Source: a bacterium
GTDB lineage: Bacteria; Orphanbacterota; Orphanbacteria; Orphanbacterales; Orphanbacteraceae
Assembly (NCBI GenBank): GCA_025782575.1
Contig: JALGYY010000017.1
Location: 795,892 to 859,891, forward strand
Length of the DNA: 64,000 nt
Direction: 5' to 3'
Below, in pieces: positions 33,691 through 42,518 of the stretch; the stretch's first letter is position 1; the number at the start of each line of letters is the position of its first letter. A program made the position numbers and the translations under genes. Below the pieces are notes generated by a model. The model did not search any database. It saw only the letters and a list, made by a program, of their open reading frames with translations, and was not told the DNA's origin.

Positions 33691-35349
33691 TTAAATACTA
33701 AGCTTCTTGATCGCGAAGCGATCGACTACGGAATCAAATACCAGTCTCGTCATAACCAGCGCCGTAAACATGGAGCAGCAGATCCCGATCATGAGCGTCA
33801 CGGCAAAACCCTTGACGCTTGCCGTGCCGAACTGCCAGAGCACGAACGCGGTAATAAACGTCGTGACGTTGGCGTCAAGAATCGTACGGAACGCATGCTT
33901 GTATCCACTCTCGATCGCCGCGCGAACAGACTTCCTGTTTCGCAGCTCCTCACGGATCCGCTCGAAGATGAGCACGTTGGCGTCGACCGCCATCCCGATC
34001 GTAAGGATGATTCCTGCAATTCCGGGGAGCGTCAGCGTCGCCTTGAGGCCGGCCATGACGGCCATCATGAATGCGAGGTTCAAAATGAGAGCCATATCGG
34101 CGATCAGGCCGGAGCCCCTGTAATAGACGACCATGAAAATCACGACAAAGATGCTGCCATAGATTGCCGCGCGGACTCCCATGGTGATCGAGTCTCTACC
34201 GAGGGAGGGGCCGACTGTTCTCTCTTCGACAATCTCGAGAGGCGCCGGAAGGGCACCTGCTCTGAGAACGATCGAAAGGATCTTCGCTTCATCCATCTCG
34301 AAGCCGCCGGTGATCGAGGCGTTCCCCCGTGGGATCCGGCCCTGAATGGTAGGGGCCGACTGCACTTTCCCGTCGAGCACGATGGCGAGTCGCCGGCCGA
34401 TATTGTCGCCGGTGAGGCGCGCGAAATCGTGCGCCCCCTCTCCGGTGAGGGTGAGCGATACACCGGGCGCGTTGGGCGCGCTTTGATCAAGGCCTATTTT
34501 GACGAGCGCGTTGGCGACCGACTTTCCGGTCATCTCGGCGCGATCGGTCAATAGATAAAGGGAGCGCATCCGCTGGCCGCCGAAGTCGTCCAGTTCCTTG
34601 CCCCAGGCGAACTGGGTGCCGAATGGAAGCACGCCGAGGACGGCTGGCATAGTGAGGATTGACTCCACTTCGGCCGCCTGCTGCTCCGGAACCCATGCCT
34701 GGTTCTGATCGGACTGGCGCAGGAATCGAAGCCTGGAAGTGAGAGGAGTTTTGGCGAGCGGATCGTCCTCTACCTCCTCCTCAGCGAAGAGGTCATCAGC
34801 CGCCGTCGTGTCTTCTTCTTCTGGCTTCGCCTCTTCTTTCGCACCGCCGCTCAGCAGATAGAGATACTCGTCGATCCGGCGGAGAGTCTCCGTAAAATCA
34901 GCGGCCGGTCGAACCAGCTTGAACTCGAGAAGCGCGGTCTGGCCGATCAGCTCCTTCGCCTGGTGAGCGTCCTGCACACCGGGGAGTTGAACGATGATCC
35001 GGTTCTCTCCCTGGCGTTGGATAGACGGTTCAGCCACGCCGAACTGATCCACACGGTTTCGAATAATCTCGAGCGCCCGATCAAGAGCATCAGTCGCCTC
35101 GTCTTCGGTCAGCTCCGACTTATCCACTTCCAGGACGAGGTGCATTCCTCCCTGGAGATCGAGTCCAAGACGGAGTGCTTTCGATTCGAGTGCGGCCATC
35201 TGCGAATCGAGTTCGACGATCTGTTCGGGGTCCAACTCCGCCCGGTCTACTCGGGAGAGAGATATCAGTTTCACCGTCGGGTAGAGATAAACCCCACACA
35301 GGATCAGTACGATCGCCACTACAACCAACTTCAGGCGGTTATTGCCCAT
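33691..35349 (-). CDS. secD: Protein translocase subunit SecD
   Basis: A 552-residue partner of SecF. One N-terminal helix (about 8-26), the periplasmic P1 region beginning GLDLQGGMHLVLEV, the NRVDQFGVAEPSIQRQGENRIIVQLPGVQD block, an inserted acidic stretch (about 180-215, GAKEEAKPEEEDTTAADD) and five C-terminal helices with GIILTIGMAVDANVLIFERIREELR, containing the conserved Asp for proton relay. The acidic insert is unusual in length and may be flexible. Encoded just downstream of the DUF610 gene. Confidence 0.95.
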   Translation of the reverse strand: MGNNRLKLVVVAIVLILCGVYLYPTVKLISLSRVDRAELDPEQIVELDSQMAALESKALRLGLDLQGGMHLVLEVDKSELTEDEATDALDRALEIIRNRVDQFGVAEPSIQRQGENRIIVQLPGVQDAHQAKELIGQTALLEFKLVRPAADFTETLRRIDEYLYLLSGGAKEEAKPEEEDTTAADDLFAEEEVEDDPLAKTPLTSRLRFLRQSDQNQAWVPEQQAAEVESILTMPAVLGVLPFGTQFAWGKELDDFGGQRMRSLYLLTDRAEMTGKSVANALVKIGLDQSAPNAPGVSLTLTGEGAHDFARLTGDNIGRRLAIVLDGKVQSAPTIQGRIPRGNASITGGFEMDEAKILSIVLRAGALPAPLEIVEERTVGPSLGRDSITMGVRAAIYGSIFVVIFMVVYYRGSGLIADMALILNLAFMMAVMAGLKATLTLPGIAGIILTIGMAVDANVLIFERIREELRNRKSVRAAIESGYKHAFRTILDANVTTFITAFVLWQFGTASVKGFAVTLMIGICCSMFTALVMTRLVFDSVVDRFAIKKLSI

Positions 35350-35375
35350 CCGTTTCGTTCCTCCGGATCTTTATC

Positions 35376-36173
35376 TTACCCAGGCTGACCGACGAGGTCC
35401 GTCATCGGCACAATCTGGATCCCGAGCTTCTTGAACTCGGGTAACTTCTTTCGCAAAGCGTCGAGCGCGATTCCTCTCGGATGACCGATTCCGATCGCCC
35501 ATCCCTGTTCGAGCGCCATGCGCGCCAATCTATCCAGATTATCCAGGATCTCCTCACTGGTGCTGTAGCCGTCATCCCAGAACATGCGATTCTCTGCGAA
35601 ACGCACTCCCAATGTTCGGGCTACCGAGCGAGCCAGATTTCCCGGATAGGTCTTCGAATCAACGAAGAAGAGATCCCGTCGGGCGATCTCTTCCATCACA
35701 ATCGATACGATGCGCTGCTCCTGCATCACTCTCGATCCCATATGATTATTCGCACCATCGAAATTCGGGTACGAATCGAGGGCTTGGCGAACGAGACGCC
35801 TGATCTCGTCGTCACTATGGTCGACGAGCAGCGCTCCGCTACCGGGGTCTTTCTCGGGGTAAGCCAGGGGCTCCATCGGAATGTGAGCCATGACCTCTTT
35901 CCCCGACTCCTCCGCCTCGGCGGCGATCCGGTAGGAGTAGTATTCCAGGGGGATCACCGAGATCGTAATCGCCTCCGGCACGGCCAGAAAGCCGCGTACA
36001 GTCTCGTTGTAGGCGTACCCGAAATCGTCCACTACCAGAACGATCCGAGCCCCCCGGATCTTCGGAACCCCTCCAGGATCAGCCGGTACGGCCTCGACCC
36101 CCACAAAAAGAGACAGCCAAGCAATCGCCAGAACTGTCCCTCTGCGACGCGGCCCCAATCCGGGCTTACTCAT
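35376..36173 (-). CDS. Divergent polysaccharide deacetylase (DUF610/YibQ family)
   Basis: Start at ATG 36173 (GGAGGG upstream) gives 265 residues. A signal peptide (about 12-31) is followed by a NodB-like barrel: IVLVVDDFGYAYNE (strand 1, with Asp pair), ITISVIPLEYYSYRIAAEAEESGKEVMAHIPMEP, NHMGSRVM, FFVDSKTYPGN, and the last IGIGHPRGIALDAL. The expected metal site residues Asp/Asp/His are partly present, but the family is divergent and its enzymatic activity is doubtful. In E. coli yibQ lies next to envC; here the envC-like gene is about 10 kb away in the same strand. Confidence 0.8.
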   Translation of the reverse strand: MSKPGLGPRRRGTVLAIAWLSLFVGVEAVPADPGGVPKIRGARIVLVVDDFGYAYNETVRGFLAVPEAITISVIPLEYYSYRIAAEAEESGKEVMAHIPMEPLAYPEKDPGSGALLVDHSDDEIRRLVRQALDSYPNFDGANNHMGSRVMQEQRIVSIVMEEIARRDLFFVDSKTYPGNLARSVARTLGVRFAENRMFWDDGYSTSEEILDNLDRLARMALEQGWAIGIGHPRGIALDALRKKLPEFKKLGIQIVPMTDLVGQPG

Positions 36174-36303
36174 GCTTCTGCCCTCCCAGGAACCCCGTTT
36201 GACCCTCCCCAACACGAATCATCGAGCATGGGGGGAGGGCGGTTTTGTGTCAATGGTTTTCAGCGGTGATTCGACTGTCCGGCGGTCCGTTCGGCCGGTT
36301 GCC

Positions 36304-36951
36304 CTAGCTTCCGGAAGCCGGTCGGTCCGTCTGCCTGTAGATGGCCCAGAGACCGGGCAGGTCCCGGTCAGGACGGACAACGAAAATCTGCGGCGAAATG
36401 ACCTGATAGGTCGTGGGGTCAAGGCCCCCCTCCATGAAAACGTTCAATTTGACCGAGGTCAGAACCTCGAACCAGGCCTCGCCATCAGGCTGATCCGGAA
36501 AATTGGTAGTCGTTTCGAATTGAGTCTTCAGCGTGATTTCGAGCGAAATCGCACGGACCGGCTCCCCCTCCGAACCGATTGCCCCCGAGAACATCCGCTC
36601 CGTAATGACCCGTTCGAGTTCGAGGGGCCACCATTCGAGTGTGTCCGCCTCGCTCGACTCGTCAAGAAGCGCCTCAAACCGATAGCTGTTGTCGAGACAT
36701 TCGGTGTAGCGATCGAAGTCGAGCTGCTCATAGACTTTCGGGAGATAGACCTCGACGAGCTTCTCAACCGACTCCCGATCTTCATCGGACGCGGCGGAGG
36801 GTTGCTGGTCGATCGGCGTGGGATCGGTTCCCGAGTCCCCGCCGCAGGAGAAGAGGAGAAAAAGGGGAATCAGCAGCACGGACAGGCCGTTCGCGCTCCA
36901 CTGTGATCGATTCTTCCCTGCTCTTCGCGCCTTTGGTCGCACTCTCGACAC
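36304..36951 (-). CDS. Small lipoprotein of a tandem family, member A
   Basis: A 215-residue lipoprotein, read from GTG 36951 behind AGGAG; lipobox LFSC with Cys36. The mature part has an NTF2/SnoaL-like pattern: acidic ESVEKLVEVYLPKVYEQLDFDRYTECLDNSYRFEALLDES, then ITLKTQFETTTNFPDQPDGEAWFEVLTSVKLNVFMEGG and the ending LWAIYRQTDRPASG. The order and the W-x-I-Y-R-Q-T-D-R ending match the two genes upstream (members B and C), so this is a diverged paralogue. Likely outer-membrane anchored; function unknown. Confidence 0.7.
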   Translation of the reverse strand: MSRVRPKARRAGKNRSQWSANGLSVLLIPLFLLFSCGGDSGTDPTPIDQQPSAASDEDRESVEKLVEVYLPKVYEQLDFDRYTECLDNSYRFEALLDESSEADTLEWWPLELERVITERMFSGAIGSEGEPVRAISLEITLKTQFETTTNFPDQPDGEAWFEVLTSVKLNVFMEGGLDPTTYQVISPQIFVVRPDRDLPGLWAIYRQTDRPASGS

Positions 36952-36965
36952 TTCATGTCTCCTGA

Positions 36966-37589
36966 TCAACCGCCCGCTATGGCCTCCCGGTCAGTTTGCC
37001 TGTAAATCACCCACTGCTCCTCGTCATTCGGGTCGGGAGCGGTAACGAACTCCTGATCGGAAAAGACGATGAAATTGGTAAAGCCGTCTGCTCCCTGATC
37101 GAGCACAAAGACTTTGAGATCGATCGCGGCGATCGAAAGAAACCATGTCTCACCGGCCGGTTTGTCCGGCCACATGGTGTTGTCCTCTCCCGTCGTCTTC
37201 AGACTGATATCGAGATTGATCGACTGAACGACAGCGCCCTGGTTGGTTTCCCAACCGTGGAACATATGCCCGGCGATCGCCAGTTCTTCGTCGCGGTCCC
37301 AGCATTCGGCGGGTTCGGAATCGTCCGGATCACGGTCGAGCAGACAGAACTGGTAGTCCGGGTGGAGCATTTCCGCGTATTTGGTGCTGTCCCGCTGATT
37401 GTAATACTTCGGGAAGAAGTCCGTCAGGAGTGCGTCGACCGTTAGCCGCTCTTTCGGGGGGTCGTCGTCGTCGTCGCCGGTCGGAGCGACCACATCGTCG
37501 CCGTTACATCCGGCAAAAACCAAAGGAATCGCGAAAAGAAGGAGCAAAACGAGAGAACGGGGCGCGAACAGAATCGAACGGAGATGCAT
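36966..37589 (-). CDS. Small lipoprotein of a tandem family, member B
   Basis: A 207-residue lipoprotein (lipobox FAGC, Cys28) with a run of five aspartates after the anchor. It is almost identical to member C through the core (ELAIAGHMF-x-GWETNQGA, SINLD-x-x-LKTTGEDNT, WFLSIAA, LKVFVLDQGADGFTNFI and the VIYRQTDREAIAGG ending), so the two arose by recent duplication. The acidic spacer after the lipid-anchored Cys resembles surface-export signals in some lipoproteins, an inference. Ribosome-binding site GGAGGGG. No known function. Confidence 0.72.
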   Translation of the reverse strand: MHLRSILFAPRSLVLLLLFAIPLVFAGCNGDDVVAPTGDDDDDPPKERLTVDALLTDFFPKYYNQRDSTKYAEMLHPDYQFCLLDRDPDDSEPAECWDRDEELAIAGHMFHGWETNQGAVVQSINLDISLKTTGEDNTMWPDKPAGETWFLSIAAIDLKVFVLDQGADGFTNFIVFSDQEFVTAPDPNDEEQWVIYRQTDREAIAGG

Positions 37590-37767
37590 GGACCCCTCCA
37601 GACTTGGGACAGCAGGATTCCGGGGGCAAATTGTTATGTTTCAAGAGTAGCGGGAGAGGGGCGTACCGTCAAGGAAGTGGCCTTTTTCAGACAAATGATT
37701 CCCCGAATCACACCCACGTGGGAGTGATCCCGAGCGGGACGAATGGGCTGGTGAGAGGGATGGGACC

Positions 37768-37848
37768 CATTTAGTTCCGGGGACACAATACTTAACTCCG
37801 ACCAGAACGGGTCGGGGGAGTTAAGTATTGTGTCCCCAGAACTAAATG
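37768..37848. repeat. REP-like inverted repeat, 32-base arms
   Basis: The arms at 37768-37799 and 37817-37848 are reverse complements with one mismatch and a 17-base spacer. They contain ACACAATACTTAACTCC and its complement, a sequence type widespread near REP-associated tyrosine (RAYT, Y1-type) transposases. No such transposase is in the window. Known role: transposase-mobilised non-autonomous palindrome, inferred by sequence type from memory. Confidence 0.6.
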
Positions 37849-37916
37849 CCCGGAACTAGGGGAGCGAAGGACGACCGCCGTGGAGGAATGCGCCGGGGGG
37901 GTGCGCACCGGGGCAA

Positions 37917-37951
37917 GAAAGGAGGCCCGAAGCATCGCTCCGGGCCTCCTG
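37917..37951 (-). terminator. Rho-independent terminator of lipoprotein member C
   Basis: On the minus strand AGGAGGCCCG pairs with CGGGCCTCCT around a ten-base loop and is followed by TTTCTT. It lies 34 bases downstream of the stop of the gene at 37985. A GC-rich stem plus T run is a standard intrinsic terminator. Confidence 0.7.
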
Positions 37952-37984
37952 GTCATTCAGATTTCGACGACTGGTTGAGAGGGG

Positions 37985-38617
37985 TCAGTTCTTGCCACCG
38001 GCAATCGCCTCCCGATCGGTCTGTCGATAAACCACCCATTGGGCGTTATCCTGCGGATCCGGCCGGGTGACGAACTCCTGATCGGAAAAAACGATAAAGT
38101 TAGTAAATCCGTCTGCTCCCTGATCGAGCACAAAGACTTTGAGGTCCACCGCCGCGATCGACAGGAACCAGGTCTCATTGGCCGGCTTGTCAGGCCAGTT
38201 GGTGTTGTCCTCTCCCGTAGTCTTCAGATTCAAGTCGAGATTGATCGATTGAACGGTTGCGCCTTGATTTGTTTCCCATCCGTTGAACATATGGCCGGCA
38301 ATGGCGAGTTCCTCTTCCTTGTCCCAGAATTCCGGCGGATCAGTATCATCCGGATCCTTGTCAAGGAGTTCGAACTGGTACGCATCGTCGAGCATCTGTT
38401 CGTACTTCAAGCTGTCCTGCTGGTTATAATACTTCGGAAAGAAGTCCGCGAGAAGGGCCTCGATAGTCGCTCGCTCCGCGATGTCGTCATCGTCGTCGTC
38501 CCCGGGCTGGGGATCACCGTCGCCTGGGCTCAGGAAGCAGCCGGAGCCGAGTCCGAGCATCAGGACGAGTGACAACGTGAAAAGAAACGTCACTGTGAAT
38601 TTCAATTTACCGTTCAT
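37985..38617 (-). CDS. Small lipoprotein of a tandem family, member C
   Basis: A 210-residue lipoprotein (lipobox GSGC, Cys27) with a run of six aspartates downstream of the lipid anchor, followed by the same NTF2-like core as member B, including LADFFPKYYNQQDSLKYEQML, the GHMFNGWETNQG motif, and the WVVYRQTDREAIAGG ending. The start ATG 38617 follows GTGAGG. Downstream is an intrinsic terminator and then the REP-like palindrome, so it is a single transcript from the promoter at 38838. Function unknown. Confidence 0.72.
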   Translation of the reverse strand: MNGKLKFTVTFLFTLSLVLMLGLGSGCFLSPGDGDPQPGDDDDDDIAERATIEALLADFFPKYYNQQDSLKYEQMLDDAYQFELLDKDPDDTDPPEFWDKEEELAIAGHMFNGWETNQGATVQSINLDLNLKTTGEDNTNWPDKPANETWFLSIAAVDLKVFVLDQGADGFTNFIVFSDQEFVTRPDPQDNAQWVVYRQTDREAIAGGKN

Positions 38618-38837
38618 ACGCCTCACCAATGTTCTCCTGGGGCTTCGAGCCGTTGGGGATAGCCGCTTTACCGGTTGATCGGTCGCGAGCAGGTTCCACT
38701 CGATAGGATTCGATGACCGATTACACCCGCAAGGGCACTTCTTGTTCGATTCTACTCCGTTTTTGTCATTTTGCGTGAAATCATCAGATCCTGTATCAGA
38801 TCAAGGGGGTTGAGATGCAGGAATCTGTGGGAAGTTA

Positions 38838-38867
38838 ATACTAACACTTCAAGAGGACCCTTGTCAA
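38838..38867 (-). promoter_or_regulatory. Sigma-70-type promoter upstream of lipoprotein member C
   Basis: On the minus strand TTGACA (38862-38867) is followed after 18 bases by TAGTAT (38838-38843). The -35 is perfect and the -10 keeps four of six bases. It lies about 220 bases upstream of the member C start, and just past the stop of member D. Confidence 0.55.
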
Positions 38868-38886
38868 GGTCGGCCGAACGACTCGA

Positions 38887-39558
38887 TCAATCCGAGCATT
38901 CGATCCCGGCTTCCACATCCCCCATGAAACGTCCCCATGACTCGTCAGGCGGCTGCCGGCCATCTTCCCATCGGAACAGGCGCCAGCTATCCCCCTCGTC
39001 CCGCACATCGAGAACGATTCTACCGGCGAAGACTAAATCCACCTGACCGGACTCCTCGGTAAAATAAGTGAGCACCATATTATAAGCTCCGGAGTATCTT
39101 ACCTTCGTCTCTTCGATCTCTTCATCCAGCACATCCGGATAGGTGAGTTCAATCCCCCAGCCGACCCCTGCCACAGCCCGATCATCGATGCACACCTTGA
39201 TGAGCTGAAATACATCGAGGATCTTTGTTCTGTCCCACGGCTTGGCGAAGACGTCGCTCCCCCCGTCGGCAAGCTCGCTCGAATCGCTTGAACTGGGGTG
39301 GAAAACGAAATCCTCGGCGAAGAGACAATCGATCCCTTCCACAGTAAACGGGGCCAAAGCTCTCGCGAAATCATCCGCAAATTCCTGACTGGTCGAGACG
39401 GTCGGACAGAGCCGGCCTCCCCCTCCCGGCCCGCGCGGGGGATCGGGATCGCGGGGGGAAAAGAAACACCCTCCCCCGAGGATCGCCACGAGCACCCCCA
39501 CGACAATCAGGCGGGCGGGTAACGTTTCAAGGTCATCTCTATTATTCCTGTATCGCAC
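38887..39558 (-). CDS. Small lipoprotein of a tandem family, member D (diverged)
   Basis: A 223-residue lipoprotein, starting at GTG 39558 (AGGAGT upstream). The lipobox is GGGC with Cys31, followed by a proline-, glycine- and aspartate-rich spacer (SPRDPDPPRGPGGGG). The core (QEFADDFARALAPFTVEGIDCLFAEDFVFHPSSSDSS; VKVCIDD-like, then FTEESGQVDLVFAGRIVLDVRDEGDSWRLFRWEDGR) follows the same plan as members A-C, ending in a similar S-W-R-L-F-R strand, but identity is low. Common ancestry with A-C is plausible, not certain. Four small lipoprotein genes in line on the same strand is notable. Confidence 0.65.
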   Translation of the reverse strand: MRYRNNRDDLETLPARLIVVGVLVAILGGGCFFSPRDPDPPRGPGGGGRLCPTVSTSQEFADDFARALAPFTVEGIDCLFAEDFVFHPSSSDSSELADGGSDVFAKPWDRTKILDVFQLIKVCIDDRAVAGVGWGIELTYPDVLDEEIEETKVRYSGAYNMVLTYFTEESGQVDLVFAGRIVLDVRDEGDSWRLFRWEDGRQPPDESWGRFMGDVEAGIECSD

Positions 39559-39568
39559 TATTCGACTC

Positions 39569-41668
39569 CTAGAACGCGATCGAGAAACTAGTTATCATAT
39601 TCCACTGAGTCTTACGCGTCTCCCGCCCGGCGTTCCCGACAAGGCGGAAGATCGGCAGCGTGGCGTCCTGAATCTGCTTCGCAAAGAAATTGAACGACGC
39701 ATCGCGGGGGAGCTTGGTCTTGTATTCGATCGAGTTCGATATCTGCACTCGATCATTGTGATCCTCAAGCGTCTTCTCCCCTTCAATTGAGTATCGTTTC
39801 GTTGTTTCATAGAATTGTTCCGCCCGGAAGTCGAGCCCTTCGATCGGAGTGTACCGCATCTGCAGTGAGATGCGCTGGGTAGAGGTCTCTCCTTCCTGCA
39901 GAAATGTTCTCGTTATCCCGCTTCCCCTGAAACGCCCGTTCTGATCGACCTTGAACTTGTAGGTCATTGTGAGAACAGTGGGTTTCGATAGTTTCCATCG
40001 CATATTGGATCGGAGCTCACTGATCCTGCTCATTGTATTCTTGGCCGAGTTGAACGACTTGAATGTATAGACCAGTCGCAAATTATAGGCATTCCTGATG
40101 GAGAATCTCTTGATCGGTGAATAGTCAAACGACGGATTGACCGTCCAGGTTTCCCTCGTCTGATTCCGATTCGAGCGAGTAGTGTGAATATTGATCGTCT
40201 CCGCCTGATCCACCGATATAGTCGCTTTCCCTGAAATCTTCTTGCTCGACTTGTTATCGATCGACATGCTGAGCCGTTTCGTAGTGTCGTCTTTGTCCTG
40301 GACCACGTCTTCGTTCAGCCGGCTCGAGAGCGAGAGCAGGCCGGATGCCTGGACATTGGTGCTCTTCCAGAACTTCCGGGAGAGGTTCAGATTGATCTCC
40401 CCGCGATGGGTGTCGCCGGTACGGTCGGGCTGAAACACCCACACTTCTTCAAGCTTGGAACGTCTGAACTGTAACTTGGTCTTCAACTTCCATGGCATGG
40501 CGTAGTTCACGAGCATGTCGGCGGAGACATCCACACGTCTCTGTGTCTGGTCGATATCGATAGCATATGCTTTTTCAGCAGACGACCACCGAACGCTCGC
40601 TTTGTAGTCCAGACGCTTGTTTATGTCTCCCCTCGCCGTAACACTCGCGCGGGAATTCCTGTCTGTCGTCGTTTCCACCCCCCCTTCGGCCCGGGCAAAC
40701 GTCTTCTCCGCCTTTTCTGCCGACGAACCAAAGTCGAGTTTCATCAGCGCCAGTCGTTTATAGACAAAACCGGCCTTGATCCGATCGAGGTCATCCCGAT
40801 TATCACGATCACTCTGGATGACTTCGCCATCCCGCTTGACCACGATTTCCCTGTTCCCCCGGCCGATTGTCGCGTCCAGCGAGCCGTTTATGTCTTTGTC
40901 GACGTCGTACAGGAGACGGACAATGTACCGCTGGGAAATCCCGGTACGAACCTCGTTTCGAAATACAATGTCTCCCTCTCCCCCCGCCGACTCCCTCTCG
41001 TCATCTTTGCCACGCCGACTCAGGATGCCTCGCGCCACCATATTGAGCGCGAAGTCTCCCGGCAGCGGAGCGCGAAGGGTCGTGCCGAACGATATTCGCT
41101 TCGAGATGGTTTCCTTGTCGTCTATGGCGATCAGCGAACGGTCATTGTCCTTCTCCCGAGAGGCTGAAACATCGAATCTCACCCCCTTTCTCACCAGGTA
41201 CTGAAACCCGACCTTGTCCTCCCGCTCATTCGTCTCCCGAGAAGCTCCGTCCGAACGGTTCGTTTTGAAGTTCACGGTGTCACTGACCACGATGTTTCGG
41301 TTCACCAGATAGGAGAGCGAAAAGTTGTGCGCCAAAGCAGTTGTTGATCGCTGCCGGTTGAATGTAAACGCGTACCTGGGATGGAACCCGGGGGGCACCT
41401 GGCTGAGGGCGGCACCTTTCCGCGTTTCTTCCATGGCAAGCGTATCCGCCTCCAGGATCGAATCGACCATGGAGGAATCGACCCAGAGCGTGTCTCCGCC
41501 CATGACCGGTAACCAGACAGAATCTTTTCGTACACTGCCATGGTCATCGAGGTGGCGATCGTCCGGCTGGGCTACTGCGTCCGCCGCCGTGATCGCCATC
41601 AGAATTGTGAGCATCGCACAGAGCGTGAGGCGTCGGGTCGATTGAATTCCGGGCGCCTCCCTTCTCAC
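39569..41668 (-). CDS. Outer-membrane beta-barrel protein of unknown family
   Basis: A 699-residue exported protein. The signal peptide covers about 13-34 (ending AVAQ). The remainder is dominated by short alternating polar/hydrophobic strands typical of a transmembrane barrel (for example FSLSYLVNRNIVVSDTVNFKTNRSDG, YKASVRWSSAEKAYAIDIDQTQRRVDVSADMLVNYAM, TVNPSFDYSPIKRFSIRNAYNLRLVYTF) and ends in Phe (SFSIAF), the usual C-terminal signal for the BAM complex. No plug, TonB box or known family is apparent. It starts with GTG overlapping the rsmA stop by four bases, so it is cotranscribed with rsmA; the lipoproteins lie directly downstream. Confidence 0.6.
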   Translation of the reverse strand: MRREAPGIQSTRRLTLCAMLTILMAITAADAVAQPDDRHLDDHGSVRKDSVWLPVMGGDTLWVDSSMVDSILEADTLAMEETRKGAALSQVPPGFHPRYAFTFNRQRSTTALAHNFSLSYLVNRNIVVSDTVNFKTNRSDGASRETNEREDKVGFQYLVRKGVRFDVSASREKDNDRSLIAIDDKETISKRISFGTTLRAPLPGDFALNMVARGILSRRGKDDERESAGGEGDIVFRNEVRTGISQRYIVRLLYDVDKDINGSLDATIGRGNREIVVKRDGEVIQSDRDNRDDLDRIKAGFVYKRLALMKLDFGSSAEKAEKTFARAEGGVETTTDRNSRASVTARGDINKRLDYKASVRWSSAEKAYAIDIDQTQRRVDVSADMLVNYAMPWKLKTKLQFRRSKLEEVWVFQPDRTGDTHRGEINLNLSRKFWKSTNVQASGLLSLSSRLNEDVVQDKDDTTKRLSMSIDNKSSKKISGKATISVDQAETINIHTTRSNRNQTRETWTVNPSFDYSPIKRFSIRNAYNLRLVYTFKSFNSAKNTMSRISELRSNMRWKLSKPTVLTMTYKFKVDQNGRFRGSGITRTFLQEGETSTQRISLQMRYTPIEGLDFRAEQFYETTKRYSIEGEKTLEDHNDRVQISNSIEYKTKLPRDASFNFFAKQIQDATLPIFRLVGNAGRETRKTQWNMITSFSIAF

Positions 41669-42516
41669 GCCACCCCTCCCATTGCATCACTCAGTCGGCA
41701 CCAGTCCGCTACTCCTAATACCTCAGGCCGTGAACTCAAAGGGATCCCCGATTCCCGTTCCACCCGGTCAAGGGCCTCCAGGTCGAGCTCGCCGAATGAT
41801 CGAAGACCGCTTCGTATCATCTTTCGTCGTGACTGAAAAAGCTGCTTGATGAGTTCGAACATGAGCTTTTCGTCGACCGGCCTGGCAGGAAGGGTTTCGT
41901 ACATATCGAGATGAAGAAGAGCCGAATCGACTCGTGGCCGCGGCGAGAAAGCGCTCGGCTTGACCTTGAAGAGAGTGCGGGGGGCGCTATGATACTGGAC
42001 TGCAACCGAAATCCGGCCGTATCGACGGGACCCGGGAGGGGAGGCGATCCGGTCGGCTACTTCCTTTTGCATGAGCAGATAGGCCCGGTCGACCAGATCC
42101 GCCTGTTCGAGAATGCGGATGATGATCGGCGAGGTCGCACTGTACGGAATGTTTCCCACGACAACGATCTTTCTCCCCTCGGCAAACTCCGCGAGATCCA
42201 CATCCAGAAAATCAGCATGAACGAATCGGATATTCCGACGTTCACACAGTCTCTCCTTCTGTTTGTCGATCAATTCCCCCTCGATCTCCACCGAAATGAC
42301 TTCCTCAGCCCGATCGGCGAGGAGCCCCGTCATCGTGCCGGGGCCTGACCCGATCTCCACGACACGATCCCCCGGCCCGAGACCGACTGAATCGACGATG
42401 CGCTCCAGGACATGAGAATTGATGAGGAAGTTCTGACCAAGGCTCTTCCTGGGGTGGAAACCGGCCTCTCGGAGGGCTCTCACCCCGGCGGCGGGTGTTT
42501 CATCGTCACGCTTCAA
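41665..42516 (-). CDS. rsmA: 16S rRNA dimethyltransferase RsmA/KsgA
   Basis: A 283-residue SAM-dependent enzyme dimethylating the two adenosines of the 3' terminal 16S rRNA hairpin. Motifs: SLGQNFLINS at about 25-34, EIGSGPGTMTGLLA (SAM motif I, about 57), the acidic SVEIEG segment, and GNIPYSATSPII, the N-I-P-Y catalytic loop. It starts with TTG shortly after the tatD stop. The block tatD-rsmA after metG recalls the metS-yabD-rnmV-ksgA order of Firmicutes. The initiator TTG rests on the reading frame and the missing ATG alternative. Confidence 0.93.
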   Translation of the reverse strand: MKRDDETPAAGVRALREAGFHPRKSLGQNFLINSHVLERIVDSVGLGPGDRVVEIGSGPGTMTGLLADRAEEVISVEIEGELIDKQKERLCERRNIRFVHADFLDVDLAEFAEGRKIVVVGNIPYSATSPIIIRILEQADLVDRAYLLMQKEVADRIASPPGSRRYGRISVAVQYHSAPRTLFKVKPSAFSPRPRVDSALLHLDMYETLPARPVDEKLMFELIKQLFQSRRKMIRSGLRSFGELDLEALDRVERESGIPLSSRPEVLGVADWCRLSDAMGGVA

Positions 42517-42518
42517 GA

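Larger units (their letters stand above)
37590..37984. other. Intergenic space with a REP-like palindrome and a terminator
   Basis: No gene visible. The space holds a large inverted repeat (37768-37848) and the terminator hairpin of member C (37917-37951), each described separately. Elsewhere it is simple leader sequence. Confidence 0.7.

Noticed and set aside
33160-34554. A 464-codon plus-strand frame opposite secDF
   Set aside because: Shadow of secF and secD, which carry complete RND-type motifs on the minus strand.
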